Shown here: positions 53,057 through 64,000 of the stretch, piece after piece
Position numbering within the stretch: position 1 is the stretch's first letter
How the letters are laid out: the number at the start of each line of letters is the position of its first letter
Source: Oreohelix idahoensis
Taxonomy: Eukaryota > Mollusca > Gastropoda > Stylommatophora > Oreohelicidae
Direction: 5' to 3'
Assembly (NCBI GenBank): GCA_024509875.1
Contig: JAMPIV010021231.1
Span: 27,449-91,448 of the forward strand
DNA length: 64,000 nt
Position numbers and translations under genes: made by a program
Notes under the pieces: model-generated
Seen by the model: the letters and a program-made list of their open reading frames with translations, nothing else
Told to the model about the DNA's origin: nothing
Databases searched by the model: none

Positions 53057-54324
53057 TGTTGGGTTCAGTTTTAGTTTGTAAAGATTGGTAGCGTTTAGTA
53101 AGACAGTTGGGAAGGCGGTCAACGGGTCCCGTTCTCAAATACGCGAGAAGGTAAGGAAACAAAACAACGTCAGAAAATGTTCCTTAAATAAATGATCTCC
53201 AAACACAGGTATAGTTCAAGGGGGGGTTAAATACAATTGGCTGCACACAAGTCAGCGATGATGGGACAGTACATATATATTTATTAACATGACACCAACG
53301 TAAAGTGCAACGAGACCCAATCATAGTTTACAGATGCCCGAAGATCACACGTCGAAAATGTTAATACTACTGTTAACAGTTGTTGCAGATTCTCTAACAG
53401 TAAGTTCTCTTATATTCCCAGTGATAAGGACTCACAAACTGTTACCGTATAATATTATCTTTCTCATTTCAAGTCCAGTGACCTTCTTTCAGAGACGTTC
53501 TATCATGGGTACGTATTCATACTCCCAGGATAAAATCTTCCATATTACATTTGTTAAATTCCCAGACGTTTTTCTTCATATAGCATCCCTCGAGCGTTAT
53601 ATAGCATATAGTTTCACACAAAGTCATACACGATAATACGAAACAGGTTAGAGATTCCCAGTGGGGCTAACCTCTCCCATTCTATGCACGATTCTGGCAA
53701 CTGTTGTAACAGCAAATATTAAAACATGTGCATAAGGTAATCAATAACTTCTTCCACTCGTAGAGATCCTTCTTCTACGATACGAATCCTAAAGGACAAA
53801 TAACGGACGTTCCTGTAGATCCATTCTACGAGGGAAAAAACGGGTATTCCCCGCTTGACTAGTATTAGAAGCGGCCATATAATACAGCTTTTACATAAGA
53901 AGTGGGTGGCGATTTAAAACTTACGTGAAACCTTGCCTGCTTAATTGGGTCTCGTATCTGAAGACCAATACAGATCTACCCTAGAAATAAATGGGGGGGG
54001 GGGACTTTTCCATAAACATGCCATTGGACATTCAAGATTATCATTATAAACAATCATGGACATAAACCCCCCAAGTTTCATGGTTTGCCCCTTCCAAAAT
54101 TCATGAACGTCTAACAAACGTACCCCACTAACCGGTTAACCCGTTGCCGTTTCACAATGCAACACTCCACTGCTTCGTGCTCGTCAGGATTATCCAGGTG
54201 CGCGAACAATCATTTTCGATCACCGGCAGAACAAATTAATGTAACTAATATAAAGACTGGTGCGTTACATTTGGGCAGGAATCGAAGACTTACCTCCTTA
54301 GGATAATAAATGGTTACGAAACCA
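53057..54324 (-). repeat. 3' LTR of family C (1,268 bp)
   Basis: It begins TGTTGGGTTCAGTTTTAG and ends TTACGAAACCA on the plus strand. A pyrimidine tract (CTCCCTTATTACCTCCCCTT), the purine tract of the element, lies just inside. Confidence 0.88.
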
Positions 54325-55636
54325 GCTCCCTTATTACCTCCCCTTAATAAAAAATAATTCTATTTCAATTTGAGATTTTTAGCGAACTACGTTACTCGAG
54401 GAGAGTGTGATGTTCCCCCACCTAACGTACAAAACACAAGATATGAAAAATGCATAAAGTTATATCATATTAAGAAAAGAATATTAAATTGAAATCAATA
54501 TAACTAAATGACAGTATGCATTAAAGCACACATCCACAATCGACCTACTTTTGGGAACGATTTGTGGTAATATTACGAAGTAAAAACAAGTTGGAGGAAA
54601 AAAAATGAAAATGATGAAAATGAAAAACCATAAAAAAAAAAGATGATAAATAAAATTCAACTAAGTTTTCAAGAAAAAAAAAATTTGAAACATTATGATT
54701 TCAAAATGAAAAAATGAACAAGCAACACTGATGAATTTAATCAATGATAAGGAGAGAATCAATTATAGATAAAGAGAAAATTTAATTTTAATTACAACAT
54801 GCAAATGAAAGACGCGCAAAAGCATAATTAAACACTTTAAGAAGCAAAACACACTTTACTGTTTTTATCTAATACACTAGTAAGTTTGACTTAGTTATCT
54901 AAAAAAGTGAGATGAGATCATGTAGTGGGGGATAGCGTGAATTGAATACCTACGTTATTGCGAGACAACTAATAAAGAACACATTAGTAGATTGTGTGAT
55001 TTAATAATCAATCAAATCGTATTAATAATTGGAATTATTCCCTAATTAAATTAGTACTTAATTTACACACAATTAAATAAATAACTACTATTTTTATTTT
55101 AAGTAATTTTCTAATTTCAATCATTGTGAATATTCGTTTAGAACTATTTAGAATCGACAAGATATATGTTTCTCAATGTAGTTTCCCATGCCCGCCGAAT
55201 ATACACTTTTACGAACACGATTATGATGTAAGTGTAATTTATGTTCTCATAACAATAATGAAATGTCTATTTGTCGCTTTTAACAATGTTTCCATAGTCA
55301 ATAAAAAAGTTTACTGTACTCTAATACCCAATGTTTTCCCGTTCTAACAAAAACGTTTTACTACTACAAGGAAAGTACATGTTATTACAGGTTCTATATA
55401 AGTAAGGTGATATCCTGGAAGTTATACTTGTACGAATAATGCAGATCTATACATAGTCTTTACAGATGTACAATGAATGACACACTGGGTACATTAGTTA
55501 TTCTGTTTTTATCGGTTGAGGATGTGTTCACCATCTGGAAGTGGTTTTAGTTTCGACCCGTTTCCACATAGGGGTTCATTCTTGCACCCAGCCTTTGTCT
55601 TGGCTCACCCGAATACACATTTCTGCACTTCAGGAA
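54325..55636 (-). other. AT-rich remnant between RT and the 3' LTR of family C
   Basis: RNase H would be expected here, but I see no coding trace. The stretch is very AT-rich with A runs near 54600-54680. The upstream ORF ends abruptly just after the RT connection region (WSQDHQTALDYIK). Confidence 0.55.
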
Positions 55637-57454
55637 TTAGCTCGTATCTTCAAAATGTGAACGGTTGGAAGCGCTGATTTTTATATAGTCTAAAGCCGTT
55701 TGGTGATCCTGCGACCACTTTATTACATTAGATGTGCCTTTTTTAAGTAACGAAGAAAAAGGTGCAGTTATAGTAGACAAATGAGGGATGAATTTAGAAT
55801 AGAACTGTATTAGTCCTAAGAGCGACCTCACTTGTTTTTTTGTCTTAGGTGCTGAGATGTTTAAAATTTTAGAGACGTTACTGTCTTCTGTATACATTAA
55901 ACCGCGACCTATACGGTGACCAAGAAATGAGATGTCATGAAAACCGACAAAAGCCTTTGAAGGTTTCGCTGTTAAGTTATAATCCCGTAAGGTAGAAAGT
56001 AAAGATTTTAAACCCTGAATATGTTCATCCCAAGAGTCACTGAAAAGACAGATGTCATCTATATAAGTAATGACATCGGGACGATGAGACAATATGCGGC
56101 GCATCATGCGTACAAAGGTAGCTGGCGCATTCATTAATCCGAATGGCATAAAATTCCATTGAAAAAGACCCCGTGGCGTCGAGAAAGCGGTAAATGGCTT
56201 TGCTTTAGTAGTGAGTGGCACTTGCCAATAACCCTTTGAAAGGTCAAATTTCGAAAAGAATGTGGCATGAGATAATTTCTCTAATAAGTCGTCTAAAAGA
56301 GGTAATGGTTCCGCATCGAATTTTGTAACTTTGTTTAATTTCCTGTAATCTACGCAAAGACGTATATTGTTGTCCTTCTTCCTAATGATTACCATAGAAG
56401 AAGAATATGGTGATGAAGATGGTTCAATTATATTTAATTGAAGCATCTCATCCAATTCCTTATCAACCTTATCACGGAAGTGTAAAGGGATAGGATATGG
56501 GCGAACTCGAATAGGTGTATCGTCAGTCAGAATAATGTCATGTTGGATGACTGACGTATGACCTGGGATGTCAGTGAGGACATCCTCATACGTGTGTAGA
56601 ATATTAGAGACTTGCTGACGTTGATCAGCCGAAAGAGTAGATGAGATAGTAACATCATTCCATTTCTCAGTGGAATGGAGTGGTACAACTGGTATTGGTA
56701 GTTGTACATCATCGAAAGAAGACATATTAATGTGGAAGGTTTTATGTTTGCCATTAACATCAACGATGTAGTCGACATCGGATATTCTTGAGATGATCCT
56801 GAAAGGACCTCTCCAGGTAATTAAAAGACGATTGTTATGCGCAGGGAGTAATACAAAAGCTTCATCACCAGGTATGAGCTGGCGAAGACGTCTATACTTG
56901 TTTGCAAATAGACGAGCTTTTTCTTTGGCTTGTTCGGATGATGCAGTAGCTAGTCTACAAGCATCTATGATTCTCTTTCTCAGAGAGATCACATACTCAT
57001 AAGAGGATTGAGTTTCCTCTTCAATATTCTCGTCAACCAATAAGTCGTGGATTAACGACATCGGACCGCGTGGTTGCATGCCAAAAACAAGCTGGAATGG
57101 AGAAAACCCCGTGGCTTGATTTTGTACTTCGCGATACGCAAAGAGACAAGCGGGTAGGACCCGATCCCAGTCTTGGGGATGGTCTTGAGTCATCTTACCC
57201 AACAACTGCTTGAGTGTCCTATTGAGACGCTCAATTAACCCATTTGACATTGGATGATAAATAGAACTAAGAGATCTGTCTATACCTAATGTCTTCATAA
57301 CTTGAGACATGGATTCAGAAATGAACTGAACCCCATGATCCGACAAGATTTTCCGTGGAAAACCAATGCGTGAGAAGATTAACATCAATGCTTCTGCTAC
57401 ACTGGCAGATGAAGTGTTCTTGAGAGGGATGGCCTCAGGCCAACGAGTGCACAT
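55637..57454 (-). CDS. pol: Integrase-reverse transcriptase of family C (605 aa, partial)
   Basis: One open frame carries the integrase core with the last two residues of the DDE triad: Asp39 (SDHGVQF) and Glu75 (GLIERLN) with 35 residues between. A GPY/F-type module (LLITWRGPFRIISRI, HINMSSFD) follows. Then comes reverse transcriptase: VLTDIPGHTSV, VRPYPIPLHFRDKVDKEL, LCVDYRKLNKVT, FDLSKGYWQVPL, MPFGLMNAPATFVRMM and the catalytic YIDD near residue 465. The integrase N-terminus, with its zinc motif and first Asp, is in a shifted frame upstream (57455-58050), and RNase H is absent. As it stands it is a truncated polyprotein. Confidence 0.88.
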   Translation of the reverse strand: MCTRWPEAIPLKNTSSASVAEALMLIFSRIGFPRKILSDHGVQFISESMSQVMKTLGIDRSLSSIYHPMSNGLIERLNRTLKQLLGKMTQDHPQDWDRVLPACLFAYREVQNQATGFSPFQLVFGMQPRGPMSLIHDLLVDENIEEETQSSYEYVISLRKRIIDACRLATASSEQAKEKARLFANKYRRLRQLIPGDEAFVLLPAHNNRLLITWRGPFRIISRISDVDYIVDVNGKHKTFHINMSSFDDVQLPIPVVPLHSTEKWNDVTISSTLSADQRQQVSNILHTYEDVLTDIPGHTSVIQHDIILTDDTPIRVRPYPIPLHFRDKVDKELDEMLQLNIIEPSSSPYSSSMVIIRKKDNNIRLCVDYRKLNKVTKFDAEPLPLLDDLLEKLSHATFFSKFDLSKGYWQVPLTTKAKPFTAFSTPRGLFQWNFMPFGLMNAPATFVRMMRRILSHRPDVITYIDDICLFSDSWDEHIQGLKSLLSTLRDYNLTAKPSKAFVGFHDISFLGHRIGRGLMYTEDSNVSKILNISAPKTKKQVRSLLGLIQFYSKFIPHLSTITAPFSSLLKKGTSNVIKWSQDHQTALDYIKISASNRSHFEDTS

Positions 57455-58054
57455 ATCAATGCACGTAAGAATATGCGTATTGCCCTCTAGCTGATGGTAG
57501 CATAGGTACCAATAATGTCTATAGCCACATTTTTTATCAACATGGTCTATAATCGGAGATGTCCGCAGCCTTTGAATAGGAGGCGCATGATATGGACCCC
57601 GTACCTTAACACTTACTTGTCATATTCATCAACTGGACGGACAATAGAGAGTGATGGTCTCTATGGGACGCTCGGGCCAGGTTCGATGAATGCCGAAACG
57701 CACTCTGGATTTGAGTACGCCGATAAACGGTATAAATCCCATATGGCCCGCACAATTGCAGAGTCATGAAGCTTGCAGTAATATACGAGAATCTCATTAC
57801 AGGCTGGGGAACTAAGAATCTGATAACATTATTGATGAATCCTTTTCCCGTATTACTCTAACCAAAATCCCATTTTTAAGTATAAAGTCATGTCTAGATT
57901 TTGCAAGTTTGTTGCTGGTATTCTTTTTGTTCACATACTGAAAAATTTTTTTTTTAATGACTCATCACTTTTCTTTTGCAATTGTTGCAAACTACTCCGT
58001 GAAAATAGGAGCATCAATCTTCACAAAGTTTGGTAATGAACTGTAGGTTCACAA

Positions 58055-58950
58055 CTAGGTATTATCATGCAGGCCATCTTTAGTTAGCTTGCGAGCTCTA
58101 GTCACTACTGCATTTGCAGTTTGAATATGTCGCTCTTCCCATTCAGCAATTTGCTGTGGTGTACACTCTTTAATACCATGTATGCGACCAAGTATTAAAT
58201 CACAAATTGGATTTGGAAGAAGACAAGCCTGGATCTGTCCTGTAAGTAATCTGGATAAATATGTACAGTATAGCGCTTTATCCACGTTATAAGACCCACA
58301 AGTAGCCTCAAACCTATCTAGGAAGAATATTACGTCATCAGACAGGGGATTAAATTTTGGTAATTTAAGGTGAATTTCCTTAAAATGATCCTGTCTGGAT
58401 GAAGTTTGGCTTTCAAAAGTTCTCTGAGAATTAGATTCCTGAGTTAACCTAATTCTCTCATATTCTGATTCTGCTAATTTTAGTTCATGCTGTCGTTTTT
58501 TTTTCATTCTCTTCCATCTCAAGCTGAAGTCGTTTTACATTTTGTTCAGCTATTAATCTCCTCTCTTCCATTTCTTTTTGTTTATTTTCCATCTCAATCT
58601 TAAGTCTTTCTTCAGCCTCCCTTTGCTTCTGTTCTGCCTCTCGCTGAAATCGTTTATCTTCTAATTCAGCGGCCAATCTCATTTTTTTCTCCTCTTCCTC
58701 AGCTATAAATTTCCTCTTCTTTTCATCCTCCTCAGCAGTTAATCTCATTTTTTTTCTCATTTTCCTCAGACTCAATCCGTTTTTGATCTGCCTCAAATTG
58801 AAGTTTTTCTAGTCTTAAAGTTTCTAACTTTCTCTGTTCGGCTTCTATTTCTTGAGCTTTTTTATATTCTGCAAGTGCAAATGCTTTTGCTTCATCAGGA
58901 GCCATCTGAAGAGCTTTTGCTTGCTTAATGAAATAGTCTAAGGTAGCCAT
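58055..58950 (-). pseudogene. gag: Gag of family C, frame-broken and fused to a protease remnant
   Basis: Three overlapping frames (58950-58732, 58796-58485, 58522-58055) together give a Gag N-terminus: MATLDYFIKQAKALQM, then a long coiled-coil rich in Glu, Lys and Arg, then a capsid start (LKLPKFNPLSDDVIFFLDRF). Frame changes coincide with runs of T at about 58497-58505 and 58747-58755. After LSRLLTGQ the frame goes directly to NPICDLILGRIHG, the end of an aspartic protease, so most of the capsid, any zinc knuckle and the protease active site have been deleted. Confidence 0.75.
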
Positions 58951-59804
58951 TATTCAATATTATTATGTAATAATACTATTTAAAAGTGTTACTACAACTA
59001 GTCGTCTGCGTTCCTGGCCTAGAACGTTAAAATCAAGTTATATAATAGGCAATAATATTAATAATTAATAATGTAATTTATAACATGAAATGGTGTGAAA
59101 GCAATAACGTGACAGACAATAGCACAATACTGACACGACACGATATTTAGGACAAATGAAAACGTTCGCAGAAATCCAATGAAAATAATATATGGAACTA
59201 AAATGGAATGTCGTAAAGAATTACGATGATAGCTGCGATCAAATATTCAACAAGACAATAGACAACACAGTGTAAAAAACATATGCTTTGTAAAAAACTG
59301 AATGACAGGAAAGGTGAGACGGACAATAATCACATACAAAAATAACATCATGAAACTAAGGCACAAGTAAAAATAGCTACCAAAAACAACGATTAAAAAA
59401 AACTTGACGGAACAACTAAAACAGTCAGGTCCCACAGACTACCAGACACAGTGGACCAAAGATCCTTCTATGCTCACGCATAGGAACATTCCACTGCGGG
59501 AAGTCTGCAAAATAATGTCCTACAGAACGTCTGACGAAGAGCCCGAATAGGCTTCGAGATGGATCTCGTTCGACAGATCTACCTCCCTACCTCCCACGAA
59601 GAATGAACAACATATAACATGGAAAATATAGATATGGACATATCACGGAAGGCACAGCTAAAAATAATAAAGGGTACAACGACAACACGTTATACTCATC
59701 TCGCGTGCAGGAAAAAAAAAACCAATGTGCCTCGTCTCCGTGTATGTACGTTTGAGGATAAAATACTTCGTTCTGAGTATTAGACCACAGCTCGCACGTA
59801 ATAG

Positions 59805-59900
59805 TGACTAAGAGATGATCCCAAGATGTTGTCGCCTTGAAAGTTCAGATCTTCAGATGATCCTAAGATGTTGTCGCCTTGAAAGTTCAGATCTTCCATT
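59805..59900 (-). repeat. 41-bp tandem duplication in the family C leader
   Basis: AAGATGTTGTCGCCTTGAAA GTTCAGATCTTC occurs twice in a row. It gives a short repeated NFQGDNILGSSEDL reading that is probably not translated. Confidence 0.8.
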
Positions 59901-59970
59901 GCTGATACTTGTATAGGGTACGTTTCTTGTGAAATTCTAGATTTCATAAACACACTGGAGCACCAATTAC

Positions 59971-61128
59971 TGTTGGGTTCAGTTTTAGGTTGTAAAGATG
60001 CTAGCCGTAAGCCAGTGGAAGGCGTCACCGGTCCAGCTCAAATACGCGAATGGTAGTAAACAACAAACGTCAGAAAATGTTCCTTAAAATGAACTCCAAC
60101 AAGTATAGTTCAACGGGTTAACAATTGGCTGCACACAAGTCGGCGATGACAGTACATATATTTTTTATTAACATGACACCAACGGAGTGCAACGAGACAA
60201 TCATAGTTACAGATGCGAAGATCACACGTCGAAATGTTAATACTACTGTTAACAGTTGTTTGCAGATTCACTAACAGTCAAGTTTCTCTTATATTCCAGT
60301 GACTAAGGATCAACAAACTGTTACGTTATAATATTTCATCTCATACAAGAACAAGTTGAACTCTACTTTCGAAGTACCGTCAATCCATATGTAAAACGTT
60401 ATTCAAACTCCAAGGAATAACAAATCCTTCCATAATTAAACAGTATTTCCCCTTGTTAAATTCCCAGACGTTTTCTTCATCACGCGTTATTAGCATTTAG
60501 GTTTCACACAAGTATACACGATAATACGAACAGGTTTAGAGATTCCAGTTGGCTAACCTCTCCCATTCTATGCCATGATTCTTGCAACAGTGTAAACAGC
60601 ATATTAAATCATGTGCATAAGGTAATCAATAACTCTCTTCCACCTCATAGAAATCCTTCTGCTACGATACGAATCTCTAAAAGGCAAACGACTCTGTAGT
60701 TCCATTCCTAGGAATAACATATTCCCGCTAGACTAGTATTAGAGCGGCCATATATTACAGCTATAAATAAGAAGTGGGGCGCTAACTTACGTGACTTGCT
60801 GCTATTGGTTTCGACCTGGAAGACCAATACAGATTCACTAGAATAAATTGCTTTCCATTAAACATGCTATTGAATAAAAATATAATAAAAACTATCATGG
60901 AACATAAACAAGTTCCATGTTGCCCCTTCAAATCATGACCGTCACCAAACAACTACAACTAGGTTACCCGTGCGTCCCAAAGCAAACACTCCACTGCTTC
61001 GTGCACGTCCAGTGCGCGAATCCTTCGGAGCAGCACAAATAAATATAACTAAATCAAGGACAGTTGCGGTACATTTGGCTAAGGGACCGAAGACTAACCC
61101 CCTTCGGTAATACAATGTACCGTAAACA
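59971..61128 (-). repeat. 5' LTR of family C (1,158 bp)
   Basis: It begins TGTTGGGTTCAG and ends CCGTAAACA on the plus strand. It aligns with 53057-54324 but differs by many one- to three-base indels and is 110 bases shorter. On the minus strand the bases after the LTR read GTAATTGGTGCTCCAGTGTG; TGGTGCTCCAGTGTG is a candidate tRNA primer-binding site. Confidence 0.88.
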
Positions 61129-61133
61129 CCCGT

Positions 61134-64000
61134 ATAAGGCATCTCAATTCACTCAGTACGTTAAGTCACCAGATGGCAGAACACTGTCGCCGTTTCAATA
61201 GTTTAAATGGACGCACCACACTTGACAGATTGGGTACATTTACAGGAACATGAGTCGACATAGACAGCATATATATCAAACACAATGGATCAATGGACTA
61301 CCGTCCTAAATTAGCATTCACATTTCAAAGTAGAAGAATAATTCTTGCAATGGAACATCTGTAAACACCAAGATTTCCATTGCTTATAAATACAGTCAGT
61401 AGCCTTACCTTACTGGACCGAGCCATGTCAATTAAGCAATACTGTTCAAACTTGACTCCCTAAACAGGAGTCTCTTTCTAGCGAAGATTCCTTTAGGTAA
61501 ATTACAGCAAATCTCTAGTGAAGATAAATGTTAATTTCTTTATTAATAGTGATCTCTCAATCATCACCTGAATAATAAGGAAGTTTTTTCCCGTTCTCCC
61601 TGCTAATGATTTACAATAAGTTAGAATTGCCAAAATCAATCGAATTCCACAATGGCTGCTGGTTCCCGGTTGAGCATCACTCACTATAATAACGGGTGTA
61701 TAGGCCAAAAATCTTCAATCGAAGCTTTGATTCATCAACAATAAATGATTCTACAAGGATCAGCATATTCTGTCCTCATTGTTGCTGCATATAAACATAT
61801 TTTTAGTTGCTGCTAGGAGAATATGTCGTCCCGACATATTCATAAGGTAAATTCATGTAAACGTCTGCCCACTTAAGCCTAGGAATGAACGAAGTCAAGC
61901 AAAAGTACGTTTTGTTACCTTTCTTTATTCCTGGTTTCATTTAATAAATACCATAAGAAATACACTAGCAATACAAAAGCCACAAAGCACAAAAAGCTCT
62001 CCCGGCGGCTTTATAGAATCACAACTGGGGAACTCATGGACTAAACGATCCTGGAAGAAAAAGAAACTATCTTCGTCCCCAGAATAACTTAAAGAGATCA
62101 CAAACTCTTGGGCATCTCTCCGACATGACTTCCCTGCCCTAGGGGGCCTTCACACACAAACAACAAAAAAACAACACAAAAAACAACCGAAGAACCCTCC
62201 TCACCTCTCCTTCATTTCCGCCGAAAACCACCTGACCCCCCTTCAGTACAGTACAAGAACAAATATTTCCACTTAAACATACTAAGATATCAAGATATAA
62301 GACATACACTCGTCCTAACATAGACAAAGCACTACACATAGAATCGGGACCATAGACATTCCTGAAGCATGAGAACAATCTATTCCCTAACCAAACACAG
62401 AATAGATTCCAAGTAAGTCTAAAATTAAAAATTTTTTCCCGCCGAGTTTCTAATTTCCGCCGAGTTCCATTAAGAACGCTAACAAAGAGCGATAACTCAA
62501 CAGAATGACTGAACTTATTGCCCAATCTGAGTTTCCGTCCCTCACAAGACCAAAACATGCATTCAAAGATGAATATATCTTCATCAGACAATTAAAACAT
62601 TTTTTTCATGGTTTGCGTTAATCCGTGCGCCAAAAAATAATGTGCGCAACAGATTACCACACCCCCGGGAAAAAAATTGAAAATCATTTTTTTTTTTCTT
62701 CATCTGAGAGCAACATACAATAGGCTCCCAACGCATAAATACCTGCGCAGATGAGAAATAACAGAATTATTTAAGGCCAGATTAATGCAAAATCTCAATC
62801 CCTCAGAGAAAGCATTTTCTCTTAAGCCTAAGTGTTTCCAGGGAGGTGTCCAGCCAACACCATACTATTATACAATGCTACAATGCATAAAACAATTTAA
62901 GTTTAAGGCATTCCATGGGTACATGATTGACAAAAAGAAAAATCATCAACGTGTAATGGTGACTATATAACAATGAACGTAGTGTCTATTACGAATATTA
63001 CAATGTGTGTATCTATTTTGATATTATAGAAAAGAAAAATCTGTTGTCGAGTTGGAAGTGTTAAGACGTCCCAGTAATCAACAGCTTCAGTGGGAAAATC
63101 ATGTGGGCATCCTAGACAGAATTTCTGCCCTCACATTAATCTGATCCACGGATAGCTTCATTACCGAAAAATTGAAAAGGTATGAAGAGCAATTTGCATA
63201 GCGAAGTATACCCTAGAAACTCTTCCAAAGTTTTACTCTGGATAGCTGTAGAAGAGTCTTTCTTAGGACGCCAGGACACTAAGACTATTGTTTCTACCCC
63301 TCTACATATACAGTACACTTCTAGGATTACTGCTCTACACTATGGGATTGTATGCCCTGCTTCAAAACCGCGAAGAGAACGGCACTCCTACCCTGCAAAA
63401 GAGAGCAGTGGCGTATGATCACCGATAATCGCACGACACCACCACCACACCAAGACCAAGAATAGAACCCAAAATTAACTGTCAACTTAAAAAACGTCTT
63501 CTCTACAACATAGCCCAATGCTGGACCCTCACAACAAACGAATTCTATCTAACAACTAGAAGCCCCGTCGTTACCTAAGATCGATAGTTCATTTCAAACC
63601 AGTAGAAGGGTGGAACAAACGATTACTTCAGTTACCGTCTGCTGCCCAAAACCTAGGAGCGACCTGTTTCAAAAAGAGTGAGCCTACTCTGTGCCTACTT
63701 ATGAACAGCCTTTCCAACACCTAAAAAGCTACCTACACAATATTCTTTTAACAGAAGACTTTTCATACACTTCCTCAACACTGATTATTACCCCATGAAA
63801 CAGTATTTGCCTGTCAACATCTCATCCATAGGTCAACATTTTCTTTTCCTCTTCCGCTAATTTTTTTGTGTAAATATTTTGTTGTATATCCATGTAATAT
63901 CTTTATATATTCACTTTAACTAGTATTAGATAATGTAAATGTATGGTGAATGTTACCCACATAATATATGACTGTAGAACTGGTGAGTGTGAGAATGTAC
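61134..64000. other. No confident gene; possible degraded repeats
   Basis: I see no exon, RNA gene or repeat shared with the rest of the window. Around 63690-63790 a plus-strand frame reads YEQPFQHLKSYLHNILLTED, which faintly resembles the Gypsy RT connection region. The ORF at 62139-62591 (minus) is low-complexity and unrecognised. Confidence 0.4.

Larger units (their letters stand above)
53057..61128 (-). mobile_element. Gmr1-like Ty3/Gypsy retrotransposon (family C), decayed
   Basis: LTRs at 53057-54324 and 59971-61128 have TG...CA ends, and the target duplication is CCCGT (53052-53056 and 61129-61133). On the minus strand the order is 5' LTR, leader, gag, a fragment of protease, integrase, reverse transcriptase, purine tract, 3' LTR. 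Integrase precedes reverse transcriptase, the Gmr1-like arrangement. Gag has two frame breaks, capsid and protease are fused by a deletion, and RNase H is missing. The LTRs differ by many small indels. Confidence 0.9.

Noticed and set aside
62139..62591. 150-codon minus-strand ORF as a gene
   Set aside because: It is low-complexity with no domain, homologous copy or splice context.
63690..63790. Gypsy reverse transcriptase connection-region remnant
   Set aside because: The similarity covers only about 25 residues with stops on either side; kept only as a note in the region description.

Overview
This window is repeat-rich DNA from an animal nuclear genome. The evidence is a split host gene with GT-AG introns of up to about 15 kb, LTR and non-LTR retrotransposons, tRNA-derived SINEs, a hAT-type MITE and many minisatellites. 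There is no bacterial or organellar gene organisation. The mix of retroelements (Gmr1-like Gypsy, an RTE-like LINE, a LINE with a restriction-like endonuclease) suggests an aquatic invertebrate, perhaps a mollusc or other lophotrochozoan. That is an inference; no feature fixes the species.

The one host gene lies on the minus strand. Ten exons between 51340 and 9163 join with consistent reading phase into about 1,080 residues of an RPS6KC1-like protein (MIT domain plus an atypical protein kinase domain). The order is: a Ser/Asp-rich linker (three exons), the MIT domain (two exons), the kinase N-lobe, a 1,670-bp exon carrying a roughly 470-residue acidic insertion inside the kinase domain, and three C-lobe exons. 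The N-terminal PX domain and the last C-terminal exon(s) were not found. The kinase keeps the catalytic-loop Asp and the APE-like motif but has LTYF where DFG should be, so it looks like a pseudokinase. One exon carries an apparent single-base excess.

The rest is mostly mobile DNA. From the left: (1) 1-8638, the end of a Gmr1-like Gypsy element (integrase upstream of reverse transcriptase), whose 3' LTR is split by a 4.4-kb RLE-type retrotransposon flanked by 470-bp direct repeats. (2) 8639-18190, C-lobe exons among SINEs, a hAT MITE and LINE-derived minisatellites. (3) 18195-35413, an intron holding a 2.4-kb solo LTR (target duplication CCCAG) and a complete 9.2-kb gag/protease-only LTR element (target duplication GTGAT). 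(4) 33-43 kb, minisatellites, LINE pieces and four exons. (5) 43165-46480, a full-length RTE-like LINE with an 11-bp target duplication. (6) 46.5-53 kb, linker exons, SINEs and LINE fragments. (7) 53057-61128, a decayed Gmr1-like element (target duplication CCCGT). (8) 61134-64000, no confident feature.

The most unusual signals are two tandem arrays that each copy the 3' splice site of the neighbouring exon, several minisatellites that clearly grew out of LINE or SINE 3' ends, the LTR-like repeats around an RLE-type reverse transcriptase, and a partial duplicate of the MIT exon.
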